From: Fallopia convolvulus
Taxonomy: Eukaryota > Streptophyta > Magnoliopsida > Caryophyllales > Polygonaceae
Assembly (NCBI GenBank): GCA_964016875.1
Contig: OZ024723.1
Span: forward strand, 16,118,074-16,182,073
Direction: 5' to 3'
DNA: 64,000 bases
The position numbers were made by a program, and so were the translations under genes. Within the stretch, counting starts at the first letter, position 1. Every line of letters starts with the position of its first letter. Shown piece after piece: positions 1 to 10,255 of this stretch. The notes below the pieces were generated by a model. The model was not told where the DNA came from, ran no database searches, and saw only the letters and a program-made list of their open reading frames with translations.

Positions 1-791
1 GGCCAGCCCTAGAAGGTTATGATGGACATTTTGCTTGCCTCACAAGATAACCTAATATATTCCTAAAACTTCTATCTAAGTCCCCTTTACCATAAATCAA
101 ATAAATAATTATCTGACTTATTTAGATAAGAAAACTAAAAAGCTAATCCTAAAACTCAAAAAGATATTAAATAAAGTATAACCAAGATATTTCAGCCACT
201 AACATAAGCCTATGATTCGAAAATATCACTTATTAAAGTACTAGCTAAAGATAGAATTAAATATCAAAGATAAGATACCCGTAAGACTTGAACAACTCTC
301 AGTAAATCCCGTTTTTCGGCTCTTTGCTGTTGGATTCTGAACTTGATGTAAAAACTACAAAGTTGTATAACTTTTAATTATCTTTCCAACGCATACTGAA
401 CGGACTTGAGATCAATTTTCTAGCCCAAGTTATAACCAGTTTACTGAGCACTGTTTTCAATTTGACGGACTTCTTACTTTCCGAACTTTTATAACTTGAT
501 TCTCTTCCTTTGATGCCTTGAACGCCATGGACGGATATTTTGAAGATATAATATCAGATCCATGAACACTTTCTTGAACTTGAACGCCCGAGACCTTGGG
601 AAAAGGTCTTGGTCCTGGCCTCCTAGACACCTTCTTTTCAACCTTATTCTTCATGGTCCTTTGATCGCTATCACTGATATCTCATATCCTAGATATCAAT
701 AATACAATAGCCCTTAACTCTTTTCAAAATCTCCACCTCTTTTAAAATACCTTCCTTCAAATCTACGTAACAAAAAAATCTCTAAATCTCC
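1..791. other. gene-free AT-rich flank
   Basis: No gene can be supported here. The only open frame on the - strand (457-654) is short, charged and without a recognisable domain. The stretch around 330-440, about a TATAACTT and a TCTTTCCAACG string, reminds me of LTR-retrotransposon non-coding DNA, but no LTR end, primer site or coding domain accompanies it, so this is only an impression. The segment may be part of the original VTE1 upstream region, now separated from the gene by the LINE that follows. Confidence 0.3.
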
Positions 792-3292
792 TTCTCTCCA
801 ATCTTTAGAAAAGAACGCGCCTCACGCGCCCCTTTTTCTCTCCTCCTTTTGCTCTTGCTAGGGTTTTTTCCGCCTCTCCCAATTGATCTTCCTTCTTTCA
901 ATCATGATTCCATCTGTAAATTCGTCTTCTTCTTTTTCTCTTTTCCTTTTCTTTTGTTGATTTCATTCCTTTGGAATGGATTCTACAATTCCTACCCTTT
1001 TGTTTACCCCTTTGGCAATGATTTTAGTCTCTTGAGCGACTCGGATTTTTCCTCTAGATCTGGGTGTGTTCGTTGCTTCAATCTTGTTGTTGAAACTTTT
1101 GTGTGTGATCCCTTCCCCTACCTTTATGTCTGGTGTGCTTGGTATCCTCATAGTTGGAAGTTGTCCTTGTTTACCTTCCTCGTCGATGTGGAGATGAAGT
1201 TGAAGATCCAGAGTCTTGATGGTTGGTTCCTTTGCCTCGTTTTCGTTATCCTTCAAGGATAGGTTCTTCTGGTGGTGTTGATTCTCAGATGCAAGTTTAT
1301 TATGGGTTGTTATTCTCCGATTTCTTCAACTAAGGTTATGTGTTCTATTCCCTCTTTTTGTTATTTTTTTGGGTGATGATTTCTGTTCTTGATATTGTTG
1401 TGTTCTTGTATTGTGTTGTCCTTCTCTGCTCGTTTTGTATGACTTGTTCTTTTTCCTTCGGTTCCATTTCCTTTTACTTCTTGTTTTCTTTGTTTCTCAT
1501 TTGATTTATGTCTTGGTTTTAATTTCAGAATTAATTTTGTGGGCTTTCTATATCGTTGTTTGTATGCTCTTGTTTCTCCTTTTGCTTGTTTCTATTGGCT
1601 TCCTTCTTTTTACTGCCTTGTATATTTTATTTGCCTTTGTTGTTGGTTACTAGTGTTGCTCCTTTTCTTCTGTTGTTTGTTCTTCTATCATGCTTTGGTT
1701 CTTTGTTTGCTTTTTTGTGGTTTCTAGTGTTATTTGGATCCCCTCTGTTTGCTTTTGGAATTCCGTTGTTGGTGGTTCGTCTAGTTGCAGCTGTGTTTGT
1801 GTTCTGTTTGGGATGCTTAGGCTGTGTTGGCCTCCTTGTGCAGGTATAGTCTTTCTAATCCTTTCCTCCAAACTTTTTGTCATATATCTAGGTATGTTTC
1901 ATAAATTCCTAAGTATATGGAACTCTTGTCTCATATATAAGGTTGAGTTTTTGTGCATTCTTTGGATTGGGATGATCCTGAACCTAAATCTTGAAACTTG
2001 TTACAAAATTTATTTGACTTATACCAGGAATGATTGGTGGTTCACTCCAACTTTGTGTTGTACTGGGTGGTGCAACGCTCTTGCTTGGGTGATGATGACT
2101 TATCTATTACAGATTCATTACAAATGTGGCTCTTGGTATACTCAAAAATTGACCTTCCCTGGTTGTGGTTTTGTTCAATGGCTCCCTTGGAGAGAAGTCT
2201 TTCTTGCTTTCTCTAAGGTTGAGTTGCTGACTTACTATAACTGTTGGAGGCATTTCATTTTACATGATGAACCTATAAGTATCCTAATTGATAGAACTCT
2301 GGTTCTTAAAGTGGGAAATTCAACTTGGAATAATTTGTTTCTTGTGTGGATTCATGGTTTTCATCTTATTTTCCTTTGTTTGCCCCTGTTTGGTTGGTAG
2401 ACAGAGTTGAGAATTTGATTTCTCCATGGTCCAACAAGATGCATGAACTTAATGATGAACATTTCTTTACATTAACTATCATGAGTTGTGTTCTAAAAGT
2501 TCTTTGGCAACATGTTAAGCCTCAACTGGTAATGCTCTTTACCCTTTATGTTTGGGAAAAATCTGGATTTCATTACATCTTTTTAAATTGTGTTTGATCT
2601 CTTATCTCTTGTTATGGTGAAAGGGTTGAATTGTGCTTTCAGATAAGTTTAAATCCTTTACAATATATAATTTCTATAATATTATGCATGGTTTTTAAAC
2701 TTATGATTTCAATCAATGCTGACTCTCTCTTCTTGCATTCTTTATTCTCAAAGCTGATATGAATTGTAGAGATTATGTTGTTCAATTGTTGAGGAATGTT
2801 GTTATAACTTTCTCTTGCATGTTTCTTTGTCTGTAGGATATTTCAAGTAGTACATTATTTAAATGGTATAATCCAGGTTCTTTTTTAATTATTATAATAA
2901 TTCAGAGGTATGCTCCTTATCTTATTTTGGTAGTGCTTGAGGATTGTTTTCCTCTCCTGCCTAAGCTAAGTGTATTAAATATCATCATGGAAATTTAGTA
3001 TTCAAAGTTTACTTATGTGTGCATTTATTGCTTGTATATCTCAATTTGCAGACTCAAATCTCCCCTTCTCTCTGGTGTTACTATCTTCTCTCTGAGACTT
3101 CATTTATTAATATTCTCTTATTCTCTTTGTTCATTAAATGTTTCAAATCTTATTTTGATATCAAATCTAGGCTTCTTTCTATGTGAGCTTCTTCTATTTA
3201 AAGGGTCTCTTCCTTACTTCTATTCTTATCCTCGGTCCTTTTCATTCCATCACCATCTCTATTCTCTAAACTGTGCAAACTCTCTGGTTGTC
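792..3292 (+). other. T-rich LINE leader, no recognisable coding
   Basis: About 2.5 kb of T- and TTG-rich DNA ahead of LINE ORF1. The + strand has long open frames, but their translations are strings of F, L, V, C and W with no domain, as expected from pyrimidine-rich DNA. The GCTAGGGTTTTT near 856 resembles 5' ends of plant L1 transcripts. It may be the LINE 5' UTR or partly unrelated DNA. Confidence 0.4.
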
Positions 3293-4934
3293 ATGTCTGA
3301 CTCCTTTTCTTATCAGGATGCCTTGGTTAACTTTCCTATCCTCCCTTCACTGCCTACTTCAATGGAGGTAGAGAATATTGTTGTTGGAGTTCTCTTTTCT
3401 GATAACAAAAATCTTCCTTCCTTTGTCAATGATGACACTCCTTTAAGTCCTACTAGCCCTCTATCTATAACGAGGAACTCTCTCGCTCATCAAATGATCA
3501 TGTTAGCCCTTCTTCTGAGGTTCTGTTTATTCCTTCAAATAATATCCTGCAACCAAACACTATCCTACAATCAAACACTACTCTTGGTTCTTTACGTTTG
3601 CCAAATCCAATAGCAATTCCTTCAGTCCAAAAATACTTGCATGAACTCTGCATTTCACCCTTCTTCTTAAGATGGTTGAGGAGTCAGTCTCTACTACCCT
3701 AATCAATGGCAAAATGAAAGATGCTTGGAAGGATTTAGCTAAGGGGGAAATCTTATTCCAGGAATTTTCAAATTTCTGGGTACTCTTTCAAGTTTTCAAA
3801 TAGGGAATCAAGGGACTTGGTTTATAGTAAAAGACCTTATCATGTTCAAGGGAAATTAGTTCCTCTCTATCCTTTCTATCCTCAGTTTAACCCCTCAAAT
3901 GATGAAGTTATTAAAGCTAATATTTGGGCAAGGATCCCTTCTTTGCCTTACTATCTCTTTACTCCCTCAGCCCTTGATCTCATTTTAAGAGATAATATGG
4001 TTGGAGATTTCATCAGGCTTGATGAGGTCTCTAATTCAAAGAATAAGATGAAGTTCTGTCATGTCTTGATCAATACTGATGTATCTGTTCCTCTGAAAGG
4101 GTGTATCAAAGTTATGGCTTATGACAACTCTGAGATTACCTTGAAAGTGTGGTATTAAACAGTTTCTCCTGGTTGTGGTTGTTGTGGGGAGCCTGATCAT
4201 GGTTTTGATGAGTTCCCTCTCAATAATATACAGCTAAGAAAACTCAAGTTGATTGTGGATAACAATTCCTCTAATGTTGCTCTTATTCAGCAAACTAGGT
4301 TGAAACTGCATGGCAATCTTGTGGGAAGGCCTGTCACTTCTAAAGCTTCTTTAGGGTTAACTTTTGTAAGATCAAATGTTGTCAATCCTTTGCATGCAGC
4401 CAACCTTGCTTCCTCAGTGTCAGGGGTCCCTTCTGTTCCAGCTCCTATGGGAGTTGCAGCAGCTCCTGGACCCTTGGCTAATATGGCCTCTCTGACTCTA
4501 GTCATGGCATTTGATATGCTTGCTGCAATGGATCCTTCTACCTTTATTGACCCAGCCAGGCCATGCATGCTAGGGAGCAAATGGCCTATGCAATCTCTGC
4601 TATGAATCTGCCCTGTCCCGAGACTATGGTGATGCCAACATTTGTTTGTGCCTCTCCCATAGCTCCTCCTAGGTTTGGTGTTGTCCATGTTGCCAGCCTA
4701 GTAATTCCTCAATAGGCTTATATGGGGTCGATTGGTGTAGGCAATGGATCTGAGTCCTCTCATGCTCTTCTTAGAAAACATTTGAATGAGGTAGAAATCA
4801 AGTCTGATGGTGAGAGTTCTTCTGATTCTCCTAAGCGTAAAGAAGTTGAAGTTGTGAATGATAAACCCTTAGGAACTTCAGCTTCATCCAAGAAAATTAA
4901 GAGATCCAGTGCTAAGAAGAACCAACCTGTTTAA
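3293..4934 (+). pseudogene. LINE ORF1, gag-like (DUF4283 and CCHC remnant), broken
   Basis: In plant L1 elements this ORF encodes the RNA-binding protein of the retrotransposition particle. The chosen start is the ATG at 3293 (MSDSFSYQDAL). A DUF4283-like core is readable at 3800-4160: VQGKLVPLYPFYP, then IWARIPSLPYYLFTPS, matching the usual W-RIP-LP-Y pattern. A degenerate zinc knuckle follows near 4170-4220 (CGCCGEPDHGFDEFP, last Cys replaced). The end is basic and acidic (KRKEVEVVNDK, KKIKRSSAKKNQPV). Frames change around 3610-3800, and a stop at 4156 separates the DUF4283 part from the knuckle. The protein could not be made as one piece. Confidence 0.75.
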
Positions 4935-5601
4935 TGATTAGTGTGCCCTTCTCTAAATGGCATGTCTTATGTAAATTACAGCTTGATGCTTGTTTTTCCT
5001 TTGTTTGTGTCAAACTTGCTTTTGGTAGACCTAAGTTAATGGTCCTGTTGCTAAATCCATGCAGTTTTCATGGTAATTTTCTCCTTATGATGTTGTGTGT
5101 TATGACTAGTTTTTGGGAAGAAGTTAAGCTTGGTCACTATTGTATAATATCTACCTTATCTGGTTTTAGTACTGAAGTTTATAATATAATGACTATGTCC
5201 TTGTTTGTGTGTTATCTAGTGAGTTCAACTTATATTGTAGTCTTTGTTATGTGTTGGTTCAGATGCAGGGATCTATTATACTTGGTTGAAGAGTTTCTTC
5301 AAATCTTGGGTTATGTTCAGCATGTTATCACTTCTAGGGTTCATAAAATTGTTATTAATCAAAACTGTTGTAAACAATTATTTGTTCCCCTTTGGTTTTT
5401 CAAAAGTAGAAGATATGTAATATTTAATACATGCTATGTTTTGAATACTCATAAGGTTGTACCAAGTTATTACTCTCAAATATTGGTAATGTTTAATTGT
5501 TTTTGTAGATTGAGGTTGAGTTATATGTTAAATTTTTGGTTCGGTTTTATTACAGGTTGGTTTGACTGGTTATATGAACATAAATTCTTACAAGGTTTTT
5601 T

Positions 5602-8600
5602 ATGAGTATCGCTTTTTGGAATGTTAGAGGTGTGCGTTGATCCAATTTGAGGGAAGAAATTCCCTGAAATTGGGGGTTTTTAGAAAATTAAATAAATTAA
5701 ATTTATTATGTTTAGTGGAAACAAAGACGGAAATAGAGCCTTCTAATGGGCTAATTAGAAAATGTGGCTTCCAAAAAATTATTATTAGTCCAAGTATTGG
5801 TACAAAAGGTGGCCTTTTGGTTGCTTATTTGTCAAAATACTTTTACTAATTCCTGCTAACTATATTTAAATTCTAATAATATAATCATCTTAAAATACTC
5901 TCATAACGATTTGACTTTCTTAATCATTTAAGTTTATTCTCCTTCCCGGGAAATTGATAAAAATTGCTTCTGGAACTCTTTACAAAAGGTAATAGATGAT
6001 TCAAGTTTACCGTTTATTCTAGTAGGAGATTTGAATGAGATTTGTAGCATGACAAAAAAATTAGGCGGTCTTTTACCATCTTCGTCTAGATTTTCTCGAC
6101 TCCTTAATTTTAAAATTCATTTCGGTTTATTGGAGGCTAATTGCTCGGGTGTCCCTTTCACTTGGCGCAAAAGCTCAACTGCAAATCAAAACACTTTTGA
6201 AAAACTGGATAGACTTCTTATACATCAATCAATAGCTCATGAATTTTCGAATCTGATAGTACATCATCATCCTTTTACAACTTCGGACCATTGTCTTATC
6301 ACTTTTTGTATTTCAAAGAACATAAATTACAGAAAATCCCCTTTTAGATTTGAAAATGCTTGGCTTCAAAACCCTACATATACACCATTAGTCCAAAAAG
6401 TATGGCGTTATCGTCTTGATGGTTCTTCTATGTTCAAGATTTATATGAAGCTCCAACTTCTAAAGAAATATTCAACAGTATGGGCTAAGCATGACATAAA
6501 TAATAACTATAAGCAGCTTAAAATTTCTGAACGACAATTACAATCCCTTCAAGAATTGTTGTTATATGATCCTTCTAATTCCCATTTGTTAGGTAAGTTA
6601 CAAAGACATTTAAATAAGTACAATATCCTTTCACAATTTCAACATAATTTTTGGATACAGAGGGCAAAAGTAAAACATTTACAAAATAGGGATAAAAATA
6701 CAAAATATTTTCAGTTAGTCACAAAAATTAGATTTTATAAACAAAGAATCACACGCTTCCAAACTAATACTGGTACAATTATTTATGATCATGAATCCAT
6801 TTCTCACCATATTACTGAAGAAATGAAATCAAGATTTATTAATTCTTGTTTTCTTCTTCCAAATGATTTGGATCTCATTCCGGAATTCATTAATTTAGAA
6901 GATAATATTGCTCTAAGTAAATCGCCTACCCAATCAGAAATTAAATGTGCAATTTTTTCAATGCCAGCGGATAAAACGCCTGGCCTAGATGGATTCACAT
7001 CTGAATTTTTCCAACAATATTGGTCCATTGTTGGATCTTTATTAATTTTAGCAGTTAATGCTTTCTTCCATTCTGGCCATATGTTACGAGCAATAAATAA
7101 ATCTTTTATTACATTGACCCCAAAACAAAATAATCCACAGACCATAGGTCATTTTTGACCTATTAGTCTTTGCAATACAGTATATAAGGTAATTACTAAA
7201 ATTCTAGCAAATCGAATTTCTCATTTGCTACCAAAAATAGTTCATCCTTTGCAAGGTACGTTTGTTAAAGGTAGGTTGATTCAGGATAATATCCTAATAG
7301 CCCATGAAAATTTTCACTCGTTTCATAAGAAGAAAAAAATGCAATAAGGGATGGATGGCTTTGGAAATAGATATGGAAAAGGCTTATGACAAAATAGACT
7401 GAGATACTTCTTAAATTTGGTTTTAGTCAGCATTGGGTTCATTTAGTGATACAATGTGTTTCTACTTCCTCTTCCTCTGTTGTAGTCAATAATGAACCAG
7501 GTTGTGAATTTACTCCCAGTTGTGGAATTCGACAGGGTGATCCGTTGTCTCCTTTTTTTGTTCATAATAGCAATGGAATATCTTGCTAGAACATTCCAAA
7601 TTGATTCAGATCAGACAGTTCCCCATGTAGGTATCCAACTAGTTAAAAATGGGACTTGTATTCCGTTTATAAGTTCTGCAAATGATACTATTATTTTTGC
7701 AAATGCAAATCATGCCAATATGATTTTTATTAAGGATTTTCTAGCTAATTTCTCACGTATTTCTGGTCTTTCTATTAATTTCAATAAAAGTTCTTTCCAA
7801 ACTTCAACAAACATCTCTAGAGCTTCAACTTTATCTTTAGCTAGTATTTTAAATATACAGGTTACTACAACTATGGAAAAATATTTGGGTATTACTATTT
7901 TGAAAGGTAGGGTTCAAAATGCTATGCTCTCGGAAACAATTGCTACTTTAAAATCACAGTTATCTAAATGGAAAGCTAATTCTATTTCTCAAGCTGGTAG
8001 GTCGATTCTAATTCAGTCAAACTTGTTAGGTCAGGTCAGTTATTTAATGCAAAGTTTCCTACTTCCAAAAGGAGTTTGGGATGACATTGATAAACGGTGA
8101 AATTTTACGCACTCCGTTTTTTCAGATGCGCACTCCAGTCTGTGCGGATTCTAAACCCGTCCATAAATATACGTGTTTTTTTGTACGGGTTTGAAACCCG
8201 CCCATGTTTTGTGCTATTTTTTTGTGCGGGTTTAAAACCCGCCCATAATTTTTATCCTTTTCTTGGGCTGGTTTGGAACCCGCCCATAGCTGAGTGCGAA
8301 ACCCAAAAATAAGAGTGCACAAACAAATCGCCTTGATAAAGTTAACAAATCTTTCTTTTGGAATAAATTTACTCCTAATCATCATCCTCTTTGTAGTTGG
8401 GATAAAATATGTATTTCTAAAGAAAATGGAGGGATGGGTCTTAGGACTGCTCAGATTATGAATATTTCACTATACATGAAACTTCCTTGGAAAATACTAA
8501 CAGAACCTCAAAATATTTGGGTTCAAATTATTAGGGATAAATATTTTGGATCACATGATTTATTTCAATATCAGAAGAAGGGTTCTTCTTGGCAATTTGG

Positions 8601-9976
8601 CCGGTTGCTTAATATCAGGGATATGTTCTCGAAGGGAGTTAAGTGGATTTTAGGAAATGGGAATAAGATAAATTTTTGGACTGATAAGTGGGTTGCAGAT
8701 TCAAACCTTCTTTGTTATATGGAGAATAGTAATCCTTTAATTAAAGTTTATGATTTTATTACCCCCTCTAAATTATGGGATGTTGAGGCTCTTAGGGAGA
8801 TTTTACCTTCCTTTATTATAGATTTGATTTGATTTTGAAAATTCGGATTCCTTTCTCGGATTTTGAAGACCGTGTTGTTTGGATTCCATCTTCGGATGGC
8901 AATTTTTCTGTCCAATCTGCTTCGGCTCTTTTAAATGAATCAAGAAACATTACCTCTGTTGGTTATTCTTGGATTTGGAAAATGAAAGTACCCCCTAAAA
9001 TTCAGAATTTTATTTGGAAAGCTTGTACTGATTGGCTTCCTACAACGGGTAGATTAAATCGATTTTATAACCGTGTTCCTCGTTGTTGTTCTTTGTGTGA
9101 TCTGGAAAATGAGAATTTGAACCATCTCTTCTTCCACTGTTCCTTTACAAAGAAAATGATTGCAAAATTGGAAGATAATCTTCATTGCTCTTTTCATTTA
9201 AATACTTTTGGATGTTTTAATGATAATCTCATTTTGACTCTTAATTTAAATAAAAAAAAAAATCCTTTGTTTTTTATGGTGGCTCATTTGGAATCATAGA
9301 AATTCTTTAATCTTTAATCCTTGTAGGATAATTTCACATCTTTTACCATGTGATTTGGCGCTTTCCTACTTAACTCAATGGGAATCTGCTAACTCCAAAG
9401 CGGAAAAAATGAGATCGAATAGGCCTAAAAGGAAAAATGGAACTTCTTAGATCAAACCGCGACCTTCTTGGATTAAACTTAATTTTGATGCCTCTAAACA
9501 GAAGAATGAAGATACTTTTGCTAGTTTTATTTTTAGGGATCATAATAGTTCAATTTTAGGTCGTGGGAATGACTCTTCAACCGATGTCAGTGTTAAAAGC
9601 AGAGGCTTCAACTCTCCTGGAGGGTTTGCAAGTAGGAAGGGGTTTACATATTCAAAAATTGATTGTAGAAGGGGATAATTTGATTTTTAAAAAAATATTT
9701 GGAAAGTTCCTTGGGAAATTTATTCCATTATTCAGGATATTCGATGTTTGGTTTCGGGTTTTGGTGTTTTTTCATTGTTATAGGGAGGCAAATTCAGCCG
9801 TTGACTTCTTAGCAAGAAGACATGTCAGCATTCCGCAGATTCGTCATGCAATCTCTTCCTCTTGCTTGGATTTGTGCTTTGATGATATCTGGTTAGTAAG
9901 GTTAAGACATTTGTTTAGTCTTCGACCTTTAGCTTTTAATTTTTTCAAGATCATCCGCAATGATAATTTAGATTGA
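5602..9976 (+). pseudogene. LINE ORF2: endonuclease, reverse transcriptase, zf-RVT, RNase H; broken
   Basis: ORF2 makes the target nick and reverse transcribes the LINE RNA. It starts at 5602 with MSIAFWNVRGVR, the classic APE-endonuclease opening, followed at once by a TGA. Endonuclease motifs continue (LLCLVETK; GDLNEI near 6030; SDHCLI near 6285). The RT region runs from about 6800 (DKTPGLDGF) through CGIRQGDPLSPF near 7525. The catalytic FADD box is replaced by SAND at 7675-7686. A zf-RVT segment (CSLCDLENENLNHLFFHC) lies at 9088-9140 and an RNase H-like end (KLNFDAS; EGDNLIF) at 9470-9976. Stops and frameshifts at 5638, about 5850, 7156, about 7350-7400, 8830 and 9299, plus an inserted MITE, make it inactive. 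Confidence 0.88.
8096..8332. mobile_element. small MITE with palindromic GGGTTT-AAACCC units, nested in the LINE
   Basis: The insert splits the LINE RT-to-zf-RVT reading frame. TTGATAAA at 8087-8094 is repeated at 8333-8340; taken as 9 bp the last base differs (C/G), so Mutator or hAT are both possible. The ends are imperfect inverted repeats of about 20 bp: GGTGAAATTTTACGCACTC, and the reverse complement of the right end, GGCGATTTGTTTGTGCACTC. Inside are four copies, 40-42 bp apart (about 8142, 8182, 8224, 8264), of a self-complementary unit of the form GCGGGTTT-N-AAACCCGC followed by CCAT. No coding capacity. Confidence 0.8.
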
Positions 9977-10051
9977 CCTTGTAATATTGTTGTGATCTAA
10001 TATTTGCTTTGTAATGAGAGTTGGTAGCTCATTTTTCAAAAAAAAAATAAA

Positions 10052-10255
10052 AAATCTCCCCCCTTCGATTCCAGTAGAGCAGGGTTGTTGTGGACGTGCA
10101 CGCAACAGATTCACCCACTTCGGTAGGCCCCACGCTGTACTCTCTCCAAGAGTGTCCAAGCTAGTCGCTATCGCAAGCATACACAAGCTTACAAGCAAGC
10201 TTCGAGTACTCTCAGCTGCCATTTCCCAAATTCCGCTATCAAATCCAGCTTCAAT
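10052..10255 (+). promoter_or_regulatory. remaining VTE1 proximal promoter / 5' UTR
   Basis: Only about 200 bp separate the LINE A-tail from the VTE1 start codon. This GC-richer segment has no clear TATA box and no in-frame upstream ATG extending the protein. It is probably mostly 5' UTR, so the original promoter either sits here in compact form or was pushed more than 9 kb upstream by the LINE. Confidence 0.4.

Larger units (their letters stand above)
792..10051 (+). mobile_element. L1-type LINE retrotransposon, decayed
   Basis: A non-LTR retrotransposon of the plant L1 type. In order it has a T-rich leader, ORF1 with a DUF4283-like region and a zinc knuckle remnant (3293-4934), and ORF2 with APE endonuclease, reverse transcriptase, zf-RVT and RNase H regions (5602-9976). 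A short 3' UTR ends in an A-rich tail at about 10038-10054. Many stops and frameshifts interrupt both ORFs. At about 9.2 kb, including a nested 237-bp MITE, it is longer than most plant L1 elements because of the roughly 2.5-kb leader. The 5' end is uncertain: AAATCTCC at 784-791 and 10052-10059 is a possible target-site duplication, but it lies in low-complexity sequence. Confidence 0.85.

Noticed and set aside
849..2597. Long + strand open frames of hydrophobic residues that could look like membrane proteins
   Set aside because: They arise from T/TTG-rich DNA, overlap each other in different frames, lack domains and lie in the LINE leader.
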